The position numbers were made by a program, and so were the translations under genes. A stretch of DNA of 64,000 bases from Paenibacillus_AA sp045062745. GTDB lineage: Bacteria > Bacillota > Bacilli > Paenibacillales > NBRC-103111. Positions 9,357 through 17,804 of the stretch are shown here, piece after piece (within the stretch, counting starts at the first letter, position 1; every line of letters begins with the position of its first letter). Where the stretch lies: NCBI RefSeq assembly GCF_045062745.1, contig NZ_JBJGED010000003.1, positions 124,001 to 188,000 on the forward strand, given 5' to 3'. The notes below the pieces were generated by a model. That model saw only the letters and a list, made by a program, of their open reading frames with translations, had not been told where the DNA came from and searched no databases.

Positions 9357-12278
9357 GTGGGACCTACGCAAAGAACCGAGCTGCAGCAGCTGTTCCTGGA
9401 ACAGGGGACGGTGGCGGAAGCCGAAGGCAACCAACCCTTGATCGTCCGGGATGAGCAGGAGGTGTGGATGGTCCTGGCGGGGCATGCGGATGTGTTTGCC
9501 GTTGCGCTGCACGAGGAAGAGGTGGTACGCCCCAGACGCTTCTTGTTCGGGGCGGATCCGGGACAGCTCCTGTTCGGGTACCATGCGGGAGAGGCCGGTC
9601 CAGTCAGGTCGGCGGGGATGCTGGTCGCGGGCTTGACGGGAACCCGGCTGCTGCGTCTCGACAAAGCGGTCTTCCTTCAAGCGTTGGCCCAGTCTCCCCA
9701 CTTGCGGGCGGCCGCAGCTCCCTTGATCGAGGGGTGGATTTCGGCTTGCTCGACCGCAGGGACCCATGCGGAGCCGGCGGAACTCTCAATCGACCTGGAG
9801 CTGGGCGACACGGTGGAGGCGGCGGAGGGGACGGTGCTGCGCACGGCCCGCCCCGTGTGGGTCAGGCTGCAAAGCGGGCACTTGCATTGGAGGAGCGACT
9901 CCGGCCTCAAGGTCGATCGGTCCGGTCAGCTGTTCCCGCTGACGCCGAACAGCTGGCTGTCCGCCGCGGAGCCCTCCAGCGTGACGGTGTACAGCACGCT
10001 GCAGTGGCTGGAGCTGGATCCGTCCTGGCAAGGACTGTCGGCGTATCATCAGCACATCGCGGCCAGCTTGCGCGAGCGAGATCGGTTCGAGACCCGATTC
10101 GAACGCGAGCGGCTGAAGCTCAAGACCGAGCAGGATCGGGCGGTCATGGAGCGGGCGATTCGCCGTCTGGCGGCGGTCACCGGAGGGCCCGGCACGAAGC
10201 GTGCGGCGGACCCGCTGTCCGGAGACGCCCTCTACGAGGCGGCTCGTCGCGTCGGCGAAGCCGTGGGCCTGACGGTGAAGCCGGCCCCGGTCTCCCGGCT
10301 GCGCAAGTCGCGCGATCCCGTCAGCGAGCTCGCCAAAGGGTCCGGGTTCCGCTCGCGCCAGGTCGTGCTCAGAGACGACTGGTGGCAGGCCGACAACGGC
10401 CCGTTGCTGGCCTTCACCGAAGAGGGGGGGCATCCGGTCGCGCTGCTGCCGCAAGGGCCGTCCCGCTATACGCTGTTGAATCCGGAGGACGGGTCGGAGA
10501 CTGAGGTCACGGAACAGCTGGCCGGGATGCTGGAGAGCGTGGCCCACATGTTTTATCGCCCGTTTCCGACCCATCCGTTGTCCGTGTTGGATATTCTCCA
10601 ATATGGCGCGCATCGGACGGTCCGGCGCGATTTCGCGAGGATGATCCTGCTCGGGATCGCCACCGGCTTGCTCGGGATGTTCGTTCCCATCGCGAACGGC
10701 ATCCTGTTCGATACGGTGATTCCTGCGGCCCAGCGGGGGCCGCTGCTGCAGATGGGGCTCATCCTGCTGTCCATCACGCTCGCGACGGGGTTGTTCGAGC
10801 TCGCGCGCTCGATGGCGATGCTTCGCATCGAAGGGAAGATGGACGGCTCCATCCAGGCGGCGGTCTGGGATCGGCTGCTGAATTTGCCGGCGTCGTTCTT
10901 CCGGCAATTCACGGCGGGGGACCTGGCGAACCGGGCCGGCGGCATCAATGCGATGAGGAAGATGTTGTCCGGCGTGGCGGTCACCGCAATTTTCTCGGGC
11001 CTTTTCTCTTCCTTCAATTTCTTCCTGCTCTTCCATTACGATCTGCAGATGGCGCTCGCCGCGGCGGTGCTGGCGCTCATTCCGATGCTCGCGACCGTCG
11101 GCGTCGGGGTCGTGCAGGTGCGCCGGCAGCGGATTCTGCTGCGGGTGCAAGGGCGGCTGACGGGCAGCGTGCTGCAGATTATCAACGGGATTTCGAAGTT
11201 TCGGATGGCCGGCGCGGAGAAACGAGCTTTTTTCCTGTGGGCCAAAGGGTTCGGAGAAATGAAGGAAACCTCGTTCCAGGCGAGAACAGTCAGCAACATC
11301 CATGCCGTGTTCAATTCGTTCTATCCCCTCGTGACCTCGATCGTGCTGTTCTACATGGTCGGGGGCCACGCGGAGGGACTCAGCGCCGGCCAGTTCATCG
11401 CCTTCTTCTCGGCGTTCACGGCCTTCCTGACCGCGATGATCTCGATGTCGTCCGCGGTGGTGTCCATCCTGAACATCGTGCCGCTGTTCGAGCGCACCAA
11501 GCCGATCCTCCAAGCGGTGCCGGAGGTGCAGGAGGCGATGGAGGACCCGGGGGAGCTGGCGGGCGGGATCGAAGTGCGCCATGTGAACTTCAGGTACAGG
11601 TCCGAGCAGCCGCTCATCCTGAACGATCTGTCCCTGACCATCCGGCCGGGCGAATTCGTCGCCTTGGTCGGCGCATCGGGCTGCGGCAAATCGTCCTTGC
11701 TCCGCTTGCTGCTCGGGTTCGAGAAAGCGGAGTCGGGTTCCATCTATTATGACGGCCAGGATATGAAGGCGCTGGATATCCGTTCGGTTCGCAGCCAGCT
11801 CGGCGTTGTCCTGCAGCATGGGAAGGTGATGGCCGGCGACATCTACAGCAACATCGTCGGCTCGACCAATCTGACGCATCAGGATGCCTGGGAAGCGGCC
11901 CGTCTGGCCGGGTTCGATCAGGACATCCAGCAGATGCCGATGGGGATGCACACGGTCATCTCGGAGGGGGGCGGCACATTGTCCGGCGGGCAGCGCCAGC
12001 GTCTGCTCATTGCCCGGGCGCTCGCCAGAAAGCCGAAGATCCTCTTCTTCGACGAAGCCACCAGCGCCCTGGATAACCGAACCCAGGCCATCGTCAGCGA
12101 GAGCATGGAGAAGCTGCGCGCCACGCGCGTGGTGATCGCCCATCGGCTCAGCACGATTATGAATGCCGACCGGATCTTCGTCCTGGACCAAGGACGGGTC
12201 GTGCAAGCCGGCACATACGCGGAGCTGATGCAGCAGGACGGGTTGTTCCTGGAGCTGGCCAAGCGACAGCTGGCTTAG
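9357..12278 (+). CDS. NHLP bacteriocin export ABC permease/ATPase (ABC2 type)
   Basis: A 973-residue partner exporter. It has a long N-terminal soluble region (about 1-390), with a first part resembling a cyclic-nucleotide-binding-like fold, then about six transmembrane helices (about 425-700) and an ATPase. Walker A GASGCGKSS is near residue 772, the signature LSGGQRQRLLIARAL near 874 and Walker B ILFFDEATSALD near 897. There is no C39 peptidase domain. This is the hallmark of the second NHLM transporter, which in known systems is paired with the C39 exporter. GTG 9357 is supported by AAAGGAGGAG (9341-9350). It is the last gene before the precursor. Confidence 0.92.
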   Translation: MGPTQRTELQQLFLEQGTVAEAEGNQPLIVRDEQEVWMVLAGHADVFAVALHEEEVVRPRRFLFGADPGQLLFGYHAGEAGPVRSAGMLVAGLTGTRLLRLDKAVFLQALAQSPHLRAAAAPLIEGWISACSTAGTHAEPAELSIDLELGDTVEAAEGTVLRTARPVWVRLQSGHLHWRSDSGLKVDRSGQLFPLTPNSWLSAAEPSSVTVYSTLQWLELDPSWQGLSAYHQHIAASLRERDRFETRFERERLKLKTEQDRAVMERAIRRLAAVTGGPGTKRAADPLSGDALYEAARRVGEAVGLTVKPAPVSRLRKSRDPVSELAKGSGFRSRQVVLRDDWWQADNGPLLAFTEEGGHPVALLPQGPSRYTLLNPEDGSETEVTEQLAGMLESVAHMFYRPFPTHPLSVLDILQYGAHRTVRRDFARMILLGIATGLLGMFVPIANGILFDTVIPAAQRGPLLQMGLILLSITLATGLFELARSMAMLRIEGKMDGSIQAAVWDRLLNLPASFFRQFTAGDLANRAGGINAMRKMLSGVAVTAIFSGLFSSFNFFLLFHYDLQMALAAAVLALIPMLATVGVGVVQVRRQRILLRVQGRLTGSVLQIINGISKFRMAGAEKRAFFLWAKGFGEMKETSFQARTVSNIHAVFNSFYPLVTSIVLFYMVGGHAEGLSAGQFIAFFSAFTAFLTAMISMSSAVVSILNIVPLFERTKPILQAVPEVQEAMEDPGELAGGIEVRHVNFRYRSEQPLILNDLSLTIRPGEFVALVGASGCGKSSLLRLLLGFEKAESGSIYYDGQDMKALDIRSVRSQLGVVLQHGKVMAGDIYSNIVGSTNLTHQDAWEAARLAGFDQDIQQMPMGMHTVISEGGGTLSGGQRQRLLIARALARKPKILFFDEATSALDNRTQAIVSESMEKLRATRVVIAHRLSTIMNADRIFVLDQGRVVQAGTYAELMQQDGLFLELAKRQLA

Positions 12279-12320
12279 TCGGATTCCGGATTCCGGACTC
12301 CGGATCATTAGGTTCATTCT

Positions 12321-12340
12321 CCTGGCTAACCGCCAGGTTT
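12321..12340 (+). other. Hairpin between exporter and precursor genes
   Basis: CCTGGC (12321-12326) pairs with GCCAGG (12332-12337) across TAACC and is followed by three T. The preceding bases 12281-12304 are a run of near-repeats of GGATTCC/CCGGA. It may be a weak terminator or processing site that uncouples precursor mRNA from the exporter mRNA. Confidence 0.4.
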
Positions 12341-12373
12341 ATGATAAATCTCATTTTGCGAGGAGGCATTACC

Positions 12374-12787
12374 ATGAGTTGGACGAAAGAAGCATTGGCA
12401 GAAGCGGTACAAAAAATCGGCGCCCGAGCATCTACGGATGCTGAATTCAGGAGTTTGTGCCTGACCAACATTCATGCCGCCATTCAACAAGAGACCGGGC
12501 TTGAGGTACCGGCCAGCTTCAAGATCGGCGTGCTCGATCAATCGGCGAACCACTTGAACCTGGTGTTACCTCCGGTCGTCCGGGAGGCCGATGAGCTGTC
12601 CGAGAGCGAGCTGGAAAGTGTCGCCGGCGGCAGCAAGGACGGGGCGAGCGACTTCTTCAGCGGTGTTGGAACCGGTGCGTTGGCCATGTTCGGCCATGAT
12701 ACAGGGTTCCGGGGCAATAGCGACGAAGCTACAGCCGGCACGGTCATCGGTGCCATCATTACGCTGCCTGCAGCTCTGGCTCAATAA
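12374..12787 (+). CDS. NHLP-leader RiPP precursor peptide
   Basis: A 137-residue precursor. Residues 1-86 are a nitrile-hydratase-alpha-like leader (opening MSWTKEALAEAVQKIGARAS, with the LEVPASFKIGVLDQ strand) ending in ELSESELESVAGG, the classical cleavage site. The predicted core is residues 87-137, 51 residues. It has no Cys, a single Lys at core position 2, net charge about -3, and glycine-spaced hydrophobic segments (GVGTGALAMFG, then GTVIGAIITLPAALA). The absence of Cys excludes lanthionine or thiazole chemistry on Cys. ATG 12374 has GAGGAGG (12360-12366) just upstream; the frame opens earlier at 12341 without a ribosome site. C39 cleavage by the upstream exporter is expected; acylation is inferred from the downstream genes. 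Confidence 0.92.
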   Translation: MSWTKEALAEAVQKIGARASTDAEFRSLCLTNIHAAIQQETGLEVPASFKIGVLDQSANHLNLVLPPVVREADELSESELESVAGGSKDGASDFFSGVGTGALAMFGHDTGFRGNSDEATAGTVIGAIITLPAALAQ

Positions 12788-12809
12788 TGGTGTAGGACTT
12801 ATTCTTACC

Positions 12810-12850
12810 GGCTTGCGGAGCGAATCCTGAATGGGGTTCTTCCGCAAGCC
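12810..12850 (+). terminator. Ten-bp hairpin after the precursor gene, possible attenuator
   Basis: GGCTTGCGGA (12810-12819) pairs perfectly with TCCGCAAGCC (12841-12850). Only CCTTTC follows, so termination is probably partial. It would favour precursor transcript over the downstream modifying genes. Confidence 0.5.
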
Positions 12851-12905
12851 CCTTTCTACCTATAAGGCATGGTTCAAGCTTATTACAGAAGGTGAGTTCA
12901 AGTTC

Positions 12906-14219
12906 ATGAAGCGCATTCCCTTTTCCATCCGTTGGCTAAAATCGATCTGGGCAATAGTCGGGGCGATCGGCGCCGGGGTCTTGATCGGGTTGTACCAGCC
13001 CCAGTTCGCCGAGAGGCTCGTTCCATATGGAAATTTATATTTATCGTTTCTCAAAATGTGCGTGATTCCCATCATGGTCACCGCCATCGTCTCCAGCGTA
13101 GGCCGGCTGTTCATGTCGAGCGGTACATCGCAAGTGCTGCGGCGCATGGTTACGGTGTTTCTGGCCGGGTTGCTTCTAGTGGGCACTCTAGGACTCGGAG
13201 CGGGATCGCTCGGCCAACCGGGCGAAGGCTTCTCGGCCAGTCAGAGAACGGTGCTGGGCCAGGAGGTGCTCGACCGGGAACCGGCTGCGGAATCCTCGGA
13301 GGCCGCTTCCTCCGGCCATGGCCTGCTCCAATTCGTCTTCGATCTCATTCCGTCGAACATCTTCATCGCGCTAGGGCAGGGAGACAACCTGCAGATTTTA
13401 TTCTTCTCGGTCGTCGTAGGGATCGCCGTCGGGCTGCTCTCCGTTCATGCGGGCGATCAGTTCCTCGTGATGACGGACCTGCTGTTCCGGGCTTTCCAGC
13501 GCATCATCTCTTGGGGCATGTACATGCTGCCCCTCGGCATGTTCTGCATGATGGCCGGTCAAATCGCGGGCGCGGGGGGAGACCTGCTGCTAGCCATGGT
13601 TCAATATATCGTATGCATTTATTCCGTTTGCCTGCTGCTCTTGCTGCTCGGCGTTTGGATCGTTTCGGCGAGAATGAAGCTGAGCTTTCTCCGAACGCTG
13701 CTCGGACTTAAGGAACCGCTGTGCATTGCCTTCGGCACGCAGAACAGCATCGCGACCATGCCGTATGTGCTCGAGACTTTGCGGGACCGATTCCGGTTGA
13801 ACGCGCATGCGGTCAATTTGGTTGTACCGCTCGGCATCGTGCTGTGCCGGTACAGCATGGTGCTGACGTATACGACCGGCATCGTCTTCATCGCTCAATT
13901 GTATGGAGTGACGCTCGGGCTGCAGGGCTTGCTGATCGCCTTGGTCGGCGCGATTCTGACCGCGGTCGCCGGAGCGGGCTCTCCAGGTATCGTAGCCATT
14001 TCCATGATCGCTCTGATCGCCGAGCCGCTGCATCTGCCCTACGCCACGGGCGTCATTCTCCTGATGGCGGTGAACCCCATCATCGATCCCGGCGTGACGA
14101 CGGCTAGTATCATGCTGAATTGCGCCGCAACCGTGATGATCGCCGAGCCCGAGGACAAGGGTTCGTTAGCGGGCGCCCAGAGCCTCCCCTACCGGGACGG
14201 CACCCTGCAGATGGAATGA
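12906..14219 (+). CDS. Divergent dicarboxylate/amino acid:cation symporter-like membrane protein
   Basis: A 437-residue integral membrane protein of the DAACS/SLC1 fold with about eight helices and two re-entrant loops. The HP1-like segment reads AFGTQNSIATMP and the HP2-like segment GAGSPGIVAISMIAL. The usual TM7 NMDGT cation/substrate motif is absent: after VVPLG comes IVLCRYS. The substrate therefore cannot be assumed to be aspartate or a C4-dicarboxylate. ATG 12906 has AGAAGGTGAG (12887-12896) upstream; an in-frame ATG 12831 lies inside a hairpin and is less likely. It sits between the precursor and the GNAT in the same direction. Possible roles are immunity or precursor supply, both inferred. 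Confidence 0.8.
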   Translation: MKRIPFSIRWLKSIWAIVGAIGAGVLIGLYQPQFAERLVPYGNLYLSFLKMCVIPIMVTAIVSSVGRLFMSSGTSQVLRRMVTVFLAGLLLVGTLGLGAGSLGQPGEGFSASQRTVLGQEVLDREPAAESSEAASSGHGLLQFVFDLIPSNIFIALGQGDNLQILFFSVVVGIAVGLLSVHAGDQFLVMTDLLFRAFQRIISWGMYMLPLGMFCMMAGQIAGAGGDLLLAMVQYIVCIYSVCLLLLLLGVWIVSARMKLSFLRTLLGLKEPLCIAFGTQNSIATMPYVLETLRDRFRLNAHAVNLVVPLGIVLCRYSMVLTYTTGIVFIAQLYGVTLGLQGLLIALVGAILTAVAGAGSPGIVAISMIALIAEPLHLPYATGVILLMAVNPIIDPGVTTASIMLNCAATVMIAEPEDKGSLAGAQSLPYRDGTLQME

Positions 14220-14234
14220 TTAGGGGGAAAGCTT

Positions 14235-15158
14235 ATGTTCCACGTTAGCCAGCTGGATTCGACAACAAGCCCGGCCTACGAATCGCTGACCTTCCAATAT
14301 GCCCGCCCCCTGCTGCAGCAACTGAACGAGCGTCCGACCTCCTTGGCCCTTGGGGCAGAATGGAGGGACGGCGCCAGGAAGACCGAAGCGGTCGGGCTGC
14401 TGCTCCTCCATTGTCCGGCAGGGAGCGAAGGCGCCGAGGTCGTCTCTCTCTTCGTCAAAGCCCCGTACCGCAGACGCGGAATCGGGACGGCGCTCCTCCG
14501 CCTGGCGGAGGGCCTCCTCCAAGAGCGGCAGCGCTCGAAGCTGAGCCTGATCTATTATTCGGGCAAACCCATCACCCCCGCGATCGAGTCGTTTCTGCAT
14601 CGCGAGGGGTGGTCGCCGCCGGAGACCGAAGGGAAAGTGTATACGGCGGACATGAGGATCGCCGAGGCGCCCTGGCTTCAGAAGACCGGCATGCCGAGCG
14701 GGATGCGCTCCTTCTATTGGCAGGAGCTTCCGGGGGAAGAGAAGACCCGATTGGAGAAGCTGGAGGGCAGCCTGTATCCCGCATACCTCTCGCCGTTCAA
14801 AGCGGTGCTGCCGCTGGAGAAGCGCAACAGCCTCGGCCTGCGGGCTCGCGGCGAGACGGTGGGATGGTGCATCACATACCGGATTGCCGAAGATACCGTA
14901 CTCTATGACAGCGTCTATATTGCGCCGGAATATCGCTTGTCCGGCTGTGCGTTCATGCTGATCGCACAATCCATCTCCATTCAGCTCGAGCATCGGATCC
15001 CTCGGGCAATCTTCGCGGTGAATCGGGAAGCTCCGTTCATGCGCCGAATGCTGGACCGGTGGCTCGGCCCCTATACAACCGGTATCTCGGAGCGAAAGTC
15101 GGCCCATAAGGATCTATGTGTGAAAGGGGGGCTCGCGGTTGGCACAAGTCATGGATAG
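14235..15158 (+). CDS. Tandem GNAT-fold acyltransferase, candidate peptide acylase
   Basis: A 307-residue soluble protein with two GNAT-like halves. The first (about 1-160) has the acyl-CoA/acyl-donor motif VKAPYRRRGIGTALL. The second (about 165-290) has DSVYIAPEYRLSGCAFMLIA, where the pyrophosphate loop is degraded. GNAT enzymes transfer acyl groups to amines. In goadvionin and selidamide pathways, GNAT proteins attach fatty or polyketide chains to ribosomal peptides. Its location between the NHLP precursor and an ACP/ketosynthase set makes it the best candidate to join acyl chain and peptide; this is inference. AGGGGGAAAG (14222-14231) precedes ATG 14235. The end overlaps the ketosynthase start by 20 bases, so the two are translationally linked. 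Confidence 0.83.
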   Translation: MFHVSQLDSTTSPAYESLTFQYARPLLQQLNERPTSLALGAEWRDGARKTEAVGLLLLHCPAGSEGAEVVSLFVKAPYRRRGIGTALLRLAEGLLQERQRSKLSLIYYSGKPITPAIESFLHREGWSPPETEGKVYTADMRIAEAPWLQKTGMPSGMRSFYWQELPGEEKTRLEKLEGSLYPAYLSPFKAVLPLEKRNSLGLRARGETVGWCITYRIAEDTVLYDSVYIAPEYRLSGCAFMLIAQSISIQLEHRIPRAIFAVNREAPFMRRMLDRWLGPYTTGISERKSAHKDLCVKGGLAVGTSHG

Positions 15159-17460
15159 ACGGCGCGTGGCGGTAACGGGAATGGGCATCCTATGCGCCCT
15201 AGGGGATACGTTCGAAGCCGTATTCGCCCGGATGCAGGAGGGCCGAACGGGCATCGGGCCGGTGCAGCGCTTTCCGACGGCGCGGCTCCATAGTGGGATC
15301 GGGGCGGAGCTGAGTCCGGCTGCGGCCAAGGGCTATTTTACGCCGGAAGAGCGGCGGCAGTACGACCTGTGCGCGCAATATGCGATCCTCGCCGCCGACC
15401 AGGCGCTTCGGGACAGCGGCCGGCAAGGGACGGTCGAGCTGGGACCGAGATGGGGCGTGGCGCTGGGCACATGCAACGGGGGCATCGTGTCGCTCGAGGA
15501 GCAATGGACCGTCACGGAGCTGGACGAAGCAAGAACGGCCCGTTATCCGTTTTACCAGCAGGGCGACGACGTTGCCGCTTATTTTGGGGCTGGAGGGCCG
15601 GTCGCCACCATGAACACGGCATGCGCGGCCAGCGGCAATGCGATCGGGTACGCCTACGACATGATCCGCTGGGGCTACGCGGACGCGATGCTGGCAGGAG
15701 GCTCCGATCCCCTCTCGCACGCGGTGTATGCCGGGTTCAATGTGCTGAGGGCCTTGAATCCCGTGCCGACCTCCCCGTTCGCGAGCCGGTTCGGGCTCAG
15801 TCTCGGCGAGGGGGCGGCTATCGTAGTCCTGGAACCGCTGGAGCGGGCGTTGGCGCGCGGAGCCACCGTCTATGCGGAAATTTGCGGGTATGGCCTCAGC
15901 AACGATGCGCATCACGAGACCGCGCCGGATCCGGAGGGACGGGGCATTCAAGGTGCGGTGACAATGGCTTTGCGCCATGCCGGTACATCCTTGTCGCAGA
16001 TCGAGTACATCAACGCGCATGGCACGGGAACGCAGGCCAACGATCAAGCGGAGATCCTGGGGCTCCGCAGCGTGTTCGGCGACCGGCTGCCCGATATCCC
16101 GCTCAGCTCGAGCAAAGCTTATTTTGGCCATACGCTCGGGGCGGCCGCCGCGATCGAATTCACGACCTCCCTGTATGCGATTCGGCAGGGCTGGCTGCCG
16201 GCGACGCTGCATTATGACGAGCCGAGAGCTGGCTGCGAAGGGTTAAGCATCGTGGCCAATCGAATGGAGGAGGGGCGGCCGGCGTTCATCCTGAACAACA
16301 ACTCGGCCTTCGGGGGCCACAATGTATCCCTTGTGGCCCGAACGGGTCTGGCCGATGCGGCGCAGGACTACAATCCTGCGGCTGTGCGCTACCGCCCGGA
16401 ACGAAGAATCGGGCTCGTCGGCATCGGGGCGGTGCTGGGGGACGGCGTTCGCCGTGGCCGCATATCCGGTGTATCGGGTGTATCGGGTGTATCCGGTGCA
16501 GGTGACTCCACGCCAGATACAGTGGACGCGAAACCGGGAGCGTGCACGTTCTCGTTGAAGGACTTGGATCCCAGTCTGTATGAGCGGCGGATGAACCGGC
16601 TCTGCCAGTTCAGCATCGGCGCCGCGAAGACGGCGCTCGCGGATGCGGGATGGGACGGCTCCGCGGCCGGTGACGCGATCGGATTCATCTACGGCACTTC
16701 GAGGGGCAGCACGGACAGCATCGGCAAGTTCCTGCACAGCGTGTTCGTGAACGGGCCCGAGCAGGCCAGCAGCATCTATTTCCCCTTTACGGTAATCAAC
16801 TCCATTGCCGGCAAAACCGCGGAGAAGCTGGAGCTGGGCGGGTTCAGCAGCTCCCTGAGCAGCGGCGGCACGGAGGGGATTCTGGCCGTGGCCTATGCCT
16901 GCGACAGCATCCGCAGCGGGGTACACGACCGATTCCTCGTCGCGGCCGGGGATGAATGGTCCGGGCTCTCGGACCAGATCGACCGGGCGAAGGGGCTGAC
17001 GGAGAGCCGGTATGGGGCGCTGGAGGGCAGCGTTTGTCTTGCTTTGGCCGATCTGGAGACCGCCCGGGAGACGGGATGGCTGACGATCGCGGAGCTCGGA
17101 GGCTGCGGGATGGCTTCTGGCGCAGACGGCTTGACCCGAGCCGTCGACGAAGCGGCGAAGCGCGCTGGGGTGGCGCCGGAACAGATCGACGGGGTGCTGC
17201 TCGATTGCGCGGGCCGCCCAAGCGAGCGAGAAGCGGCGGTTCAGGCCGTTCGCGAGCTGCTCGCCGGAAGGGACGTCCCGTTGGTAGACGTGAATGAGCA
17301 ATACGGATACGGGGAATCCGTCAGCTCGATGCTCCTGCTGGGCGCAGCTGCAGAGCAGGTGAAGCCCGGAGGGTTGCGGCACGTCTTGGCCGTCAGTATA
17401 TCCGTGAATGGCAATGCGGCCGCTGCCATCGTCAGCGCCGTGGAATCAACCAGCTACTAG
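15139..17460 (+). CDS. Fused beta-ketoacyl synthase and chain-length-factor-like protein
   Basis: A 773-residue protein with two thiolase-fold ketosynthase units. Unit 1 (about 5-405) is FabF-like with an intact triad: Cys162 in NTACAASG, His294 in NAHGTGT, Lys326/His331 in SSSKAYFGHTLGAAAA. Unit 2 (about 420-773) has the same fold pattern but lacks the triad. The Cys position falls in SSLSSGGTEG, HGTGT is replaced by CAGRPSE and the NHLGH region by NEQYGYGES. This is a KS plus chain-length-factor arrangement, usually two proteins, joined by a Gly-Val-Ser repeat linker. It should extend an acyl chain carried by the downstream ACP. TTG 15139 is chosen since AAAGGGGGG (15123-15131) lies 7-8 bases away; ATG 15151 is the alternative. 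Confidence 0.88.
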   Translation: MAQVMDRRRVAVTGMGILCALGDTFEAVFARMQEGRTGIGPVQRFPTARLHSGIGAELSPAAAKGYFTPEERRQYDLCAQYAILAADQALRDSGRQGTVELGPRWGVALGTCNGGIVSLEEQWTVTELDEARTARYPFYQQGDDVAAYFGAGGPVATMNTACAASGNAIGYAYDMIRWGYADAMLAGGSDPLSHAVYAGFNVLRALNPVPTSPFASRFGLSLGEGAAIVVLEPLERALARGATVYAEICGYGLSNDAHHETAPDPEGRGIQGAVTMALRHAGTSLSQIEYINAHGTGTQANDQAEILGLRSVFGDRLPDIPLSSSKAYFGHTLGAAAAIEFTTSLYAIRQGWLPATLHYDEPRAGCEGLSIVANRMEEGRPAFILNNNSAFGGHNVSLVARTGLADAAQDYNPAAVRYRPERRIGLVGIGAVLGDGVRRGRISGVSGVSGVSGAGDSTPDTVDAKPGACTFSLKDLDPSLYERRMNRLCQFSIGAAKTALADAGWDGSAAGDAIGFIYGTSRGSTDSIGKFLHSVFVNGPEQASSIYFPFTVINSIAGKTAEKLELGGFSSSLSSGGTEGILAVAYACDSIRSGVHDRFLVAAGDEWSGLSDQIDRAKGLTESRYGALEGSVCLALADLETARETGWLTIAELGGCGMASGADGLTRAVDEAAKRAGVAPEQIDGVLLDCAGRPSEREAAVQAVRELLAGRDVPLVDVNEQYGYGESVSSMLLLGAAAEQVKPGGLRHVLAVSISVNGNAAAAIVSAVESTSY
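16462..16502 (+). repeat. Nine-base tandem repeat in the KS-CLF linker
   Basis: About four copies of a GTATCGGGT-like unit lie within the coding frame and encode Ser-Gly-Val repeats between the two ketosynthase units. It is in frame, so copy number changes would alter only linker length. Confidence 0.7.
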
Positions 17461-17480
17461 GAGGAGGGGGAGGAGATCCC

Positions 17481-17804
17481 ATGATGAACGCGCACTTGTT
17501 ATCGCTGGAGGAACTGAAGCAAATCGTGAAAGAGAAGCTTCTCGTCGAGCGGTTGGAATTGGAAGACGTGACGGCGGCCGACATTGGCGATGAAATGCCG
17601 CTGTTCGGGGAAGGGCTGGGCCTGGATTCCGTGGAGGCTTTCGAGGTCATGGTGGGGCTGGAGGCCGTGTTCGGGGTGATGGTGGAAGGGATCCCGGCAG
17701 AGGAGCTCAAAGCCCACATGCGCCATGTGGATTCGATCGCCCGGTTCATTCAGGCCAGCGTGCGGGAGCAGCCGGTCAACCGGGCGGAGACGGGCTCGGT
17801 ATGA
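17481..17804 (+). CDS. Acyl carrier protein
   Basis: A 107-residue ACP-like helical protein. The phosphopantetheine attachment Ser lies in GEGLGLDSVEAFEVM (residue about 52), with acidic helix II following, as expected for docking to a ketosynthase and reductase. A very strong ribosome site (GGAGGAGGGGGAGGAG, about 17460-17475) precedes ATG 17481. The stop overlaps the next start (ATGA). It is clearly dedicated to the neighbouring KS-CLF and AcpS rather than the housekeeping ACP, which is normally near fabG/fabF and is about 77 residues. Confidence 0.9.
   Translation: MMNAHLLSLEELKQIVKEKLLVERLELEDVTAADIGDEMPLFGEGLGLDSVEAFEVMVGLEAVFGVMVEGIPAEELKAHMRHVDSIARFIQASVREQPVNRAETGSV

Noticed and set aside
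9786..12317. An 843-codon open frame on the minus strand opposite the second NHLM exporter
   Set aside because: GC-rich codon bias of the real gene keeps the antisense frame open; the product is His/Arg/Gln-rich with no family motifs or ribosome site.
12831..12905. Longer N-terminus for the symporter from ATG 12831
   Set aside because: The codon lies in the hairpin loop with no ribosome site; AGAAGGTGAG serves ATG 12906.
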